Source: Oscillospiraceae bacterium
GTDB taxonomy: Bacteria > Bacillota > Clostridia > Oscillospirales > Oscillospiraceae
Length of the DNA stretch: 46,160 nucleotides
Reading direction: 5' to 3'
NCBI GenBank assembly: GCA_020025595.1
Contig: JAHHRV010000016.1
Coordinates: forward strand, 1-46,160
Numbering within the stretch: the stretch's first letter is position 1; each line of letters opens with the position of its first letter. Under the pieces are notes generated by a model that had not been told where the DNA came from, did no database searches, and worked only from the letters and a program-made list of their open reading frames with translations. This document shows, piece after piece, positions 7,118 through 14,555 of the stretch. Made by a program: the position numbers and the translations under genes.

Positions 7118-7345
7118 TTACAAATAGTCTTCTGCCAGACGCAGAAGCTCCTCCATGGAATCAATGTGGATTCCCTTTTGCAGCTGCAGCTGGTCAGCTA
7201 CAGGAAGCGAATCGACCCGAACGGGGAAAACCCGAAACGGCTGGGGATCTTCGCCTTTCCACAAAGCGATATACCCGTTTTTTACGCCCAGCAGCAATCC
7301 TGCCAGAATCGCAAAAGTTGCAATTTGTTTTTGTATTTTCTTCAT
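7118..7345 (-). CDS. Small membrane-anchored protein with BofC C-terminal-like domain
   Basis: This 75-residue protein has an N-terminal signal or anchor (about residues 7-22) and then a compact domain. Its run NGYIALWKGEDPQPFRVFPV, followed by SLPVADQLQLQKGI and EELLRLAEDYL, resembles the C-terminal domain of BofC. BofC is a forespore intermembrane protein that restrains SpoIVB in sigma-K control. The N-terminal BofC domain is absent. Clostridial anchored proteins with this domain often have no known role, so the BofC link is by domain only. An AGGAGGGG site precedes the ATG. It is transcribed divergently from the penicillin-binding protein gene. Confidence 0.65.
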   Translation of the reverse strand: MKKIQKQIATFAILAGLLLGVKNGYIALWKGEDPQPFRVFPVRVDSLPVADQLQLQKGIHIDSMEELLRLAEDYL

Positions 7346-7424
7346 AATCTACCCCTCCTGCAATAGTATTTGTTTCTTTTTAATGTTTATTAATAAAAAT
7401 GGTCTTTCGTTTTTTTATGGGGTA

Positions 7425-7433
7425 TGCTATAAT
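7425..7433 (+). promoter_or_regulatory. Extended -10 promoter of the penicillin-binding protein gene
   Basis: A TGCTATAAT extended -10 element lies about 80 bases before the start codon. No good -35 is seen at 17 bases, which extended -10 promoters tolerate. Confidence 0.65.
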
Positions 7434-7514
7434 AGTACGAACTGCCAGGAAATATATGCCTGTTGGCTGGCAGATTTGTAATGGATTTTTTACTTCAACC
7501 TTGGAGGTAACCAT

Positions 7515-10232
7515 ATGGCAATGAAAAAAAGAAGAAAAGTTACGCGTCAGGAATGGAAGCCCAATGCGGTGCTGCGAATCCTGCATGCAGTATGGACGGT
7601 GGCGGCTTCTGCACTGAAGATCGTCGTCGGTGCTGCTGTAACGGTTGTGTTTATCGCAGTGATCTGCGGCTTTGTTCTGGCGGGTGCGCTGGGCGATTAT
7701 TTACAGAATGATATCGTTCCCAATGCCAGCATCGAGCTGAACAAAAATGGCCTGTACCAGACATCCTACATCTATTATGTAGATAAAGCCGGACAGATTC
7801 AGCAATACCAGAAGATTTACACAGATACGGATCGTCAGTGGGCAAGCTATGACGAGATCCCGGAGGATCTTGTTCATGCTGCGATCGCCATTGAGGACAA
7901 GCGCTTTTATGAGCACCAGGGTGTTGACTGGATCACAACAGTGAAGGCTTGTGCCAATATGTTCTTTGGCGGAAGCTCCACCTTCGGCGGCTCCACCATT
8001 ACCCAGCAGCTTGTTAAAAACCGTACCGGTGAAGACTCCATTACGGTTCAGCGTAAGGTAGAAGAGATTTTTCGTGCGCAGAAGCTGGAGACAATGTATG
8101 ACAAGGATACCATAATGGAATGGTATCTGAACATGATCTATCTTGGCGAAGGCTGCTGGGGCGTCAAGAGCGCAGCACGCGTTTACTTCGGCAAAGAACT
8201 GGCTGATCTGACGACAGCAGAGTGCGCCAGCCTGATTTCCATTACAAACAATCCCTCTTTGTATGACCCGTACCTCAGCGAAGAGCGCAACCGCAAGCGT
8301 CAGGTGATCGTCCTGAAAGAGATGGAGAACCAGGGCTGGATCACCGAAGAGCAGCTCGATGAGGCTCTTGCCCAGAAAATGGTCTTTACCACAGCATCTG
8401 CTGAAGAGGCCAGCACGGTCTACAAGTGCACCAACTGCGGCTTTGAAGACACGGCTTTGAGATATAAGCGCGACGGTGAAGATTTCCTGTGTCCGGAGTG
8501 CGGAACAAAGGCAAATATTGAGCTGGATGCCAGCACGGATATGTACTCCTGGTTTACAGAGGTGGTAATGGATGATGTTGCCGAAGCTCTGGCAGAGAAG
8601 ATGAACATGGAGTGGAATGAAGAAACAAAGAAGTTCTGCCTGACTATGATCAAGAAGGGCGGCTATCACATTTATTCCACCATTGATGTGGATGTGCAGA
8701 AGGTTGTAGACAGCATCTACACCAATCTGGACGAAATCCCCACCACGGATTCCGACCAGCAGCTGCAGTCTGCAATCGTGATTACAGATAACCGTACCGG
8801 CGACATTGTTGCGCTGGCCGGTGCAGTAGGCAAGAAGGAGTTCTTCGACGCATTCAACTATGCAACGGATCAGGGCCTGCAGACCGGTTCTGCCATGAAG
8901 CCTCTGACCGCTTATGCTCCTGGATTTGAAGCCGGCGCGATCAGCCCCGCTACAGTCCTGCCTGATCTGCCCATCGATTACAGCGACGGCGTTTTCCCGC
9001 TGAACGATTCGAGATACTATCAGATCAGCACCTCTGTTCTGGAAGGCGTTGTTGATTCTATCAACACCATTGCAGTTGATACCGTGGACATGATCGGTAC
9101 CCGTTACAGCTTTGATTTTGCAAAAGACAAGTTCCGTCTGAAGGGCCTGCTGGAATCCGAGGTCGACAGCTCCGGCCGTGAATTGTCCGATATCGGATAT
9201 TCTCCTCTGGCTTTGGGCGCTCTGACTTACGGTGTTACAGTCCGTGATATGGCAAATGCCTATTCCACATTCCCTAATGACGGCGTGTGGCGTGAGGCCA
9301 GAACCTTTACAAAGGTATATGATTCTGACGGTAACCTGGTTCTTGATAACACTCAGGATTCCGAGAAGATCCTCAGCTACAAGGCAAACAATTATATGAA
9401 CTACTGCCTGCGTTCTGTTGTCACACAGGGTACTGCCCCTTATGCAGATCTGGACACAACGGCAGCAGGCGGCAAGACCGGTACCACTTCCGGCGATAAG
9501 GATCGTTGGTTCTGCGGCTATACCAGATACTATACGGCAGCTGTCTGGTGCGGCTTCAAATATCCGGAAGAAATCAACCTGACCGGCAACTACTGGAACC
9601 CCTCCGGTCGTCTGTGGGAAAAGGTTATGAGCCGGCTGCACGAGGGCGTGGAATACAAGAATCTGTATGACACCTCTGAGATGCAGTGGGTCAACATCTG
9701 TCTGGACAGCGGCGGATACGCAACCGATGCCTGCGAGGCAGATCCCAGAGGCAGTCGTGTTCAGAGCGTTCTGGTCTATCCCGAGGATGCTCCCAACTAC
9801 AGCTGCTCCAAGCATATCCTGGTGGATTACTGCGACAGCGGCAACGGCGTTGCCAACGAATACTGCAAGCAGGTCAAGGGCGTAAGCATTCGTAAAGTTG
9901 GACTGGTAAAGTACACCCAGTCTGAAATTGATAAAATTAAAGCGGCTTATTCCGTTCCTGATTTTACAGATGACCTTGTTTATCTGGTGGACGGAAACGG
10001 CAACCCCCAGTGGTTCTATGGCATTAACGGAGGAATCAATCAGGGTGTGCAGGCACCGTACAAGGTGTGTACTGCCCATACCAAGGAGAGCATCAAGCCT
10101 CCGAAACCCACAAAACCCGAGAAACCCGAGAAACCCGAGAAACCCGAGAAACCCGAGAAACCCGAGAAACCCGAGCAGCCGGATCCGCTGCCTTTGCCCC
10201 TGCCCCTGCCCGTACCTCCCCAGAACCCGTAA
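7515..10232 (+). CDS. Class A penicillin-binding protein (glycosyltransferase-transpeptidase)
   Basis: This bifunctional peptidoglycan synthase polymerises lipid II and crosslinks stem peptides outside the membrane. It has a basic cytoplasmic head and a membrane span at about residues 30-57. The GT51 domain (about 80-275) has catalytic E127 in AIEDKRFYEHQG, then GGSTITQQLVKN. The transpeptidase has S459-x2-K462, S515-x-N517 and K654-T-G656. Between the two domains is an unusual C305-x2-C308, C326-x2-C329 knuckle. The C-terminus carries seven perfect KPE repeats and a PLPLPLPLP run. At 905 residues it is long for PBP1. The start has GGAGGTAAC upstream. It probably co-transcribes with the downstream methyltransferase and ecf genes, since no terminator intervenes. 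Confidence 0.93.
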   Translation: MAMKKRRKVTRQEWKPNAVLRILHAVWTVAASALKIVVGAAVTVVFIAVICGFVLAGALGDYLQNDIVPNASIELNKNGLYQTSYIYYVDKAGQIQQYQKIYTDTDRQWASYDEIPEDLVHAAIAIEDKRFYEHQGVDWITTVKACANMFFGGSSTFGGSTITQQLVKNRTGEDSITVQRKVEEIFRAQKLETMYDKDTIMEWYLNMIYLGEGCWGVKSAARVYFGKELADLTTAECASLISITNNPSLYDPYLSEERNRKRQVIVLKEMENQGWITEEQLDEALAQKMVFTTASAEEASTVYKCTNCGFEDTALRYKRDGEDFLCPECGTKANIELDASTDMYSWFTEVVMDDVAEALAEKMNMEWNEETKKFCLTMIKKGGYHIYSTIDVDVQKVVDSIYTNLDEIPTTDSDQQLQSAIVITDNRTGDIVALAGAVGKKEFFDAFNYATDQGLQTGSAMKPLTAYAPGFEAGAISPATVLPDLPIDYSDGVFPLNDSRYYQISTSVLEGVVDSINTIAVDTVDMIGTRYSFDFAKDKFRLKGLLESEVDSSGRELSDIGYSPLALGALTYGVTVRDMANAYSTFPNDGVWREARTFTKVYDSDGNLVLDNTQDSEKILSYKANNYMNYCLRSVVTQGTAPYADLDTTAAGGKTGTTSGDKDRWFCGYTRYYTAAVWCGFKYPEEINLTGNYWNPSGRLWEKVMSRLHEGVEYKNLYDTSEMQWVNICLDSGGYATDACEADPRGSRVQSVLVYPEDAPNYSCSKHILVDYCDSGNGVANEYCKQVKGVSIRKVGLVKYTQSEIDKIKAAYSVPDFTDDLVYLVDGNGNPQWFYGINGGINQGVQAPYKVCTAHTKESIKPPKPTKPEKPEKPEKPEKPEKPEKPEQPDPLPLPLPLPVPPQNP
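10113..10175 (+). repeat. Seven perfect 9-base tandem repeats (KPE codons)
   Basis: The unit AAACCCGAG is repeated seven times without a mismatch inside the penicillin-binding protein gene, preceded by a variant AAACCCACA. Each unit encodes Lys-Pro-Glu. Identical codon use suggests recent slippage. Length changes would stay in frame. Confidence 0.95.
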
Positions 10233-10254
10233 TTTATAGATAGAGGAAAACAAG

Positions 10255-11130
10255 ATGATTTGGACTTCTGATGAATGGAAAGACTATGAAATTTTAGACG
10301 CCACCAATGGCGAGCGCCTGGAGCGTTGGGGCAAGTACCTTCTGGTACGCCCCGACCCTCAGGTCATCTGGAACACGCCCCATGCCGATGCCGCTTGGAA
10401 GCATTATGATGCACGCTATCTTCGCTCCAATACCGGCGGCGGTCACTGGACGGATCACCACCTGCCTGAGCGCTGGCAGATCAAATACAAGGACTATCTG
10501 ACATTTAATGTAAAGCCTATGAACTTCAAGCATACGGGCGTATTTCCGGAGCAGGCCGCAAACTGGGACTTCATCCGGGAAAAGGTGTCTGATGCATCTG
10601 CTCACCGTCCGATCCGAGTGCTGAATATGTTCGCATACTCCGGTGGCGCAACTCTGGCAGCTGCTGCCGGTGGCGCTGAGGTGTGGCATGTGGATGCCTC
10701 CAAGGGCATGGTTTCCTGGGCAAAGGAAAATGCTGCCGCCTCCGGACTGGCAGACCGCCCGATCCACTGGATCGTGGATGACTGCGCAAAGTTCATTCAG
10801 CGGGAAATCCGCCGCGGCCGCCGCTATGACGGTATTATTATGGATCCTCCCAGCTATGGCAGAGGACCTTCCGGTGAAATCTGGAAGATGGAAACCAGCT
10901 TCTACCCCTTCCTGAAAGAGGTTCTCAAGGTGCTGTCGGATGATCCTCTGTTTGTGATCATCAACTCTTATACCACTGGACTCGCACCCAGTGCGGTCGG
11001 TTATGTTTCCGACACGGTTTTCTCCGCTTCCTATGGCGGTCACACTCATAACGGCGAACTGGGTCTGCCTGTTAAGAGCACTGGCTTCATCCTGCCCTGC
11101 GGTGCTGCAGGCCGCTGGACTCCCGACTGA
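10255..11130 (+). CDS. Class I SAM-dependent methyltransferase, RlmI-like
   Basis: This 291-residue protein belongs to the RlmI/RlmK-type rRNA methyltransferase group by its catalytic-domain blocks. The SAM loop is NMFAYSGGATLAAAAGGA (from about residue 123), followed by HVDASKGMVSWAKENA and the DPPS motif at D197-PPSYGRG. Family members methylate cytosine or guanine in 23S rRNA, but the N-terminal PUA domain of RlmI is not evident, so the target is uncertain. It follows the penicillin-binding protein gene by 22 bases and precedes ecfA1 by 13, suggesting one transcript. Confidence 0.85.
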   Translation: MIWTSDEWKDYEILDATNGERLERWGKYLLVRPDPQVIWNTPHADAAWKHYDARYLRSNTGGGHWTDHHLPERWQIKYKDYLTFNVKPMNFKHTGVFPEQAANWDFIREKVSDASAHRPIRVLNMFAYSGGATLAAAAGGAEVWHVDASKGMVSWAKENAAASGLADRPIHWIVDDCAKFIQREIRRGRRYDGIIMDPPSYGRGPSGEIWKMETSFYPFLKEVLKVLSDDPLFVIINSYTTGLAPSAVGYVSDTVFSASYGGHTHNGELGLPVKSTGFILPCGAAGRWTPD

Positions 11131-11143
11131 GGAGGAGAAAACT

Positions 11144-11992
11144 TTGAGTCAAGCAATCGTAGTAGAAGATCTGGCATATCGCTACCCAACCCTGGATCAG
11201 GATGCCGGAACTTATGTTTTTAAGGATCTCAATCTGGAGATCAAGCAGGGAAGCTTTGTTGCCCTCCTGGGCAGCAACGGTTCCGGTAAATCTACGCTGG
11301 CAAAGCATTTTAACGCAATTCTGCTGCCCTGCGGCGGCAGTGTGAGCGTGTACGGCATGAATACCCAGGAAGAGGAGCATCTGATCCCCATTCGCCGGAA
11401 TGTTGGCATGGTATTTCAGAACCCCGATAATCAGATCGTCGCCAATGTGGTGGACGAGGATGTGGCATTTGCCCCTGAAAATCTGGGTATTTCCAGCCCC
11501 GAAATTCGTCAGCGCGTGGACAATGCGCTGAAGCATGTGGGGATGTATGAATACCGGGAGCACGCTCCGCATCTGCTGTCCGGCGGTCAGAAGCAGCGCG
11601 TTGCAATTGCAGGTGTCATTGCCATGGAGCCCCAGTGCATCGTTCTGGATGAGCCCACCGCAATGCTGGACCCCAAAGGCCGCCGCGAGGTTATGGAAAC
11701 CGTTCGCAAGCTGAACCGGGAAAAGGGAATCACGGTGGTTCTGATTACCCATCACATGGACGAAGCTGCACAGGCTGAGCGTGTGGTGGTGCTTCACAAT
11801 GGCGTGATCAAAGCAGATGGAGCTCCGAAAGAGGTGTTTTCTCAGGTGGAGCTGCTCCACGATCTGGGACTTGCAGCACCTGAAACGGTGGAGCTGTGCT
11901 ATGAACTGGACAAGCAGGGATATGATCTTCCGCTGGATTTACTGGACACCGAGAGCTGTGCGCAGACACTTTATGATCTGCTGAAGGCCTGA
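11144..11992 (+). CDS. ecfA1: Energy-coupling factor transporter ATPase EcfA1
   Basis: This is one of two ATPases of a group II ECF transporter, which powers interchangeable vitamin or metal S-components through EcfT. The 282-residue product has Walker A GSNGSGKST at 43-51, the Q-loop VFQNPDNQ, signature LSGGQKQR, Walker B CIVLDEPTA and an H-loop in LITHHMDE. The TTG at 11144 is the start, because GAGGAG lies about seven bases upstream and the conserved domain begins at once. The longer upstream frame overlaps the methyltransferase. No S-component gene is in this window. Confidence 0.94.
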   Translation: MSQAIVVEDLAYRYPTLDQDAGTYVFKDLNLEIKQGSFVALLGSNGSGKSTLAKHFNAILLPCGGSVSVYGMNTQEEEHLIPIRRNVGMVFQNPDNQIVANVVDEDVAFAPENLGISSPEIRQRVDNALKHVGMYEYREHAPHLLSGGQKQRVAIAGVIAMEPQCIVLDEPTAMLDPKGRREVMETVRKLNREKGITVVLITHHMDEAAQAERVVVLHNGVIKADGAPKEVFSQVELLHDLGLAAPETVELCYELDKQGYDLPLDLLDTESCAQTLYDLLKA

Positions 11993-12012
11993 CGCACCGG
12001 GAGGAATGTAAT

Positions 12013-12876
12013 TTGTCAACCATATTAGAGGTGGAAAACCTCACACACACCTATAGTGCCGGGACTCCCTTTGAGCATAAGGCACTGGATAATGTCTCTT
12101 TCTCCGTACAGAGAGGAGAATTTATCGGTATCATCGGACATACTGGTTCCGGCAAGTCTACCCTGATCCAGCACCTGAACGGCTTGCTGAAGCCCACCTC
12201 CGGAACTGTCCAGCTGGATGGAAAGGACATCTGGTGCGATAAGCAGTTTACCCGCCAGGCAAGATTTCGGGTGGGTCTGGTATTTCAGTACCCTGAATAC
12301 CAGCTGTTTGAAGAAACTGTATACAAGGATATTGCGTTCGGCCCCAAGAATATGGGACTGAGCTCTGACGAGGTGGATCGTCGGGTACGGGAGGCTGCAA
12401 GCTTTGTCGGAATTTCCGATGAACAGCTTACGGTATCTCCGTTTGATCTGTCGGGTGGTCAGAAGCGCCGGGTAGCCATTGCGGGTGTGATCGCCATGGA
12501 ACCGGAGGTTCTGATTCTGGATGAACCCACCGCAGGTCTGGACCCCTCGAGCCGCCAGGATATCCTGGATAATATTGAAGCATACCGCAAGGCAAAAAAT
12601 GCAACCATCATAATGGTCAGCCATTCCATGAATGATGTGGCCCGACTGACAGAGCGACTTTTGGTTATGAACGGTTCAAAGCTTGCAATGGATGGATCTC
12701 CTGCCGAGGTCTTCGCTCGTGCGCAGGAACTTTTGGACATGGGTCTGGACATTCCGGATGTGACCCAGGTTTTCCTGCGTCTGCAGCAGATGGGACTGGA
12801 TGTAAAGCCGGTGTACACCATTGAGCAGGCATTACAGACCATTCGTCAGCTGAAGGAGGGGAAAGCCCATGCTTAA
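12013..12876 (+). CDS. ecfA2: Energy-coupling factor transporter ATPase EcfA2
   Basis: This is the second ATPase of the ECF module, 287 residues. It has Walker A GHTGSGKST, Q-loop VFQYPEYQLFEETV, signature LSGGQKRR, Walker B VLILDEPTAGLDP and switch histidine in IMVSHSMND. The sequence EYQLFEETVYKDIAFGPKN is typical of EcfA2. The start is TTG at 12013, with a GGGAGG eight bases upstream. It overlaps ecfT by 8 bp, indicating coupled translation, as expected for subunits of one complex at the cytoplasmic face of the membrane. Confidence 0.94.
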   Translation: MSTILEVENLTHTYSAGTPFEHKALDNVSFSVQRGEFIGIIGHTGSGKSTLIQHLNGLLKPTSGTVQLDGKDIWCDKQFTRQARFRVGLVFQYPEYQLFEETVYKDIAFGPKNMGLSSDEVDRRVREAASFVGISDEQLTVSPFDLSGGQKRRVAIAGVIAMEPEVLILDEPTAGLDPSSRQDILDNIEAYRKAKNATIIMVSHSMNDVARLTERLLVMNGSKLAMDGSPAEVFARAQELLDMGLDIPDVTQVFLRLQQMGLDVKPVYTIEQALQTIRQLKEGKAHA

Positions 12877-13675
12877 AGATATTACTTTGGGTCAGTATTT
12901 CCCGGGAAACTCCGTTGTCCACCGTCTGGACCCCAGAACCAAGCTGCTGATGGTGGTGGTATACATTGTCGCACTGTTCTGTGCGGATAACTGGCTGAGC
13001 TACGGCGTTGTATTTGCGTTCTTGGCTATCAGCATTTATATTTCCAAAATTTCTTTGAAGGCAATCACCAGAGGCCTGAAGCCTGTGCTCTTTATTGTGA
13101 TTTTTACGGGTGTACTGAATCTGTTCTTTACAGAGGGCACCCATGTGATCTTCTCGGTGTTTGGCATTACGCTGACCTGGGAAGCGCTGGAGCGGGCCTT
13201 CTTCATGGTTTCCAGAATCATGATGCTGATTACCGGTACCTTCCTTCTGACCTACACCACATCTCCCATTGCGCTGACGGACGGTCTGGAATCGCTGCTG
13301 AATCCTCTGAAGAAGCTGCATCTTCCGGTGCATGAGCTGAGTATGATGATGTGTATTGCACTGCGTTTCATCCCTACGCTGATCGAGGAAACCGATAAGA
13401 TCATCAGCGCCCAGAAGGCAAGAGGTGCAGACTTTGAAACCGGCAATCTGATGCAGCGCGCAAAAGCACTGGTTCCTATTCTGGTTCCTCTGTTCATCAG
13501 CGCCTTCCGCCGTGCAGACGAGCTGGCTGTGGCTATGGAATGCCGCTGCTACCAGGGCGGAGAGGGAAGAACCAAGATGAAGCTGCTGCGCTATCATCGG
13601 CTGGATCTGTACACCTTTGGCTTCGGTGCCTGTATGCTGGTGGTAGTATTTGCGCTGAGAAGCTTCGGACTGTAA
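12869..13675 (+). CDS. ecfT: Energy-coupling factor transmembrane protein EcfT
   Basis: EcfT is the scaffold that transmits ATPase motion to the S-component. The 268-residue product begins with the family motif VHRLDPRTKLL, has about five to six membrane helices, and carries two coupling-helix motifs. One is the canonical ARG in QKARGADF. The other is CRC in AMECRCYQGGEGRTK, where many homologues have ARG. That variant occurs in the family and is not a sign of decay. Its start overlaps ecfA2, and truA follows ten bases after the stop. Confidence 0.94.
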   Translation: MLKDITLGQYFPGNSVVHRLDPRTKLLMVVVYIVALFCADNWLSYGVVFAFLAISIYISKISLKAITRGLKPVLFIVIFTGVLNLFFTEGTHVIFSVFGITLTWEALERAFFMVSRIMMLITGTFLLTYTTSPIALTDGLESLLNPLKKLHLPVHELSMMMCIALRFIPTLIEETDKIISAQKARGADFETGNLMQRAKALVPILVPLFISAFRRADELAVAMECRCYQGGEGRTKMKLLRYHRLDLYTFGFGACMLVVVFALRSFGL

Positions 13676-13684
13676 GAGGTAACC

Positions 13685-14464
13685 ATGCGTAATATTGTTT
13701 TATATTTATCATATCTTGGTACCCACTACCATGGCTGGCAGGTTCAGAAGAAACTGGCAACCGTAGGCGAGACCGTGGAAAATGCTGCGGCAATGGTAGT
13801 TGGACATCCGGTGCATGTGACCGGCTGCGGCCGGACGGATGCAGGTGTCCACGCCAAGTGCTATGTGGCGAATTTCCGGACGGACTCCCGGATTCCTGTG
13901 GATCGGCTGCCGTATGCGCTGAACACCCATCTGCCCCATGATATTGTGGTGGATCATGCATTTGAAGTGCATGACAACTTCAATGCCATTGGTTCCTGCG
14001 CTCGCAAGGAATACACCTATCTGATTTATAATTCCAGAATCAAGGATCCGTTTTATGTGGACCGTGCCTGGTTCTATCCAAAGCATCTGGATGAAAAGAT
14101 CATGCAGGCAGCTGCGGATGAATTTGTGGGAACCCATGATTTTGCAGCAGTTCGCAGTGTGGGAACGGATGTAAAATCCACCGTTCGTACCGTATATTAT
14201 TATAAGGTAGAACGCCACGGAAACCTGATTGCTCTGAGGGTGTGTGCCGATGGATTCCTGTATAACATGGCCCGGGCAATGGCGGGTACCCTTGTCTATA
14301 CAGCGGAAGGCAAGATCAAGCCGGAACAGATCGGACAGATTCTGGAGTCCGGAAACCGGACCGCTGCAGGCCCCACGGTTCCTCCGGGGGGATTGTACAT
14401 GACGCATCTTTGGTATGATGACGGAATTGAAAAGTTTGAGCTGAGCAATCCGATTTCTATTTAA
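13685..14464 (+). CDS. truA: tRNA pseudouridine(38-40) synthase TruA
   Basis: TruA converts U38, U39 and U40 in the anticodon arm of tRNAs to pseudouridine. The 259-residue product has the catalytic aspartate D52 in GCGRTDAGVHA, the YLGTHYHGWQVQ start and FLYNMARAMAGTL near the C-terminus. The length is normal. It sits right after ecfT with an AGAGGTAACC site, the usual Firmicutes order ecfA1-ecfA2-ecfT-truA. Confidence 0.96.
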   Translation: MRNIVLYLSYLGTHYHGWQVQKKLATVGETVENAAAMVVGHPVHVTGCGRTDAGVHAKCYVANFRTDSRIPVDRLPYALNTHLPHDIVVDHAFEVHDNFNAIGSCARKEYTYLIYNSRIKDPFYVDRAWFYPKHLDEKIMQAAADEFVGTHDFAAVRSVGTDVKSTVRTVYYYKVERHGNLIALRVCADGFLYNMARAMAGTLVYTAEGKIKPEQIGQILESGNRTAAGPTVPPGGLYMTHLWYDDGIEKFELSNPISI

Positions 14465-14476
14465 TTCATAATTTGT

Positions 14477-14516
14477 TTGCCAATTTTCTTCGGAGGTATG
14501 TTATACTGCCTCCGAA
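14477..14516 (+). promoter_or_regulatory. Putative promoter with inverted repeat before the Clp ATPase gene
   Basis: TATACT (14502-14507) lies inside an inverted repeat TTCGGAGG / CCTCCGAA (14489-14496 and 14509-14516). A possible -35, TTGCCA, is 19 bases upstream. The repeat could be an operator or a 5' mRNA hairpin. Neither a CtsR-type GGTCAAA tandem box nor a CIRCE element is visible. Confidence 0.45.
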
Positions 14517-14555
14517 AGATATTATTTCCCGATCCAGGGAAAGGAGTGATTCCCA

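Noticed and set aside
10101..10200. Short direct repeats that might suggest a CRISPR array
   Set aside because: The 9-base units have no spacers and encode KPE in frame at the end of a protein.
7701..10253. An 850-codon open frame antisense to the penicillin-binding protein gene
   Set aside because: It has no ribosome binding site or family motifs, and it mirrors the codon structure of a clearly real gene on the other strand.
11144..13675. The ECF module as an unusual transporter because no substrate-binding subunit is adjacent
   Set aside because: Group II ECF modules normally share S-components encoded elsewhere, so the absence is expected.
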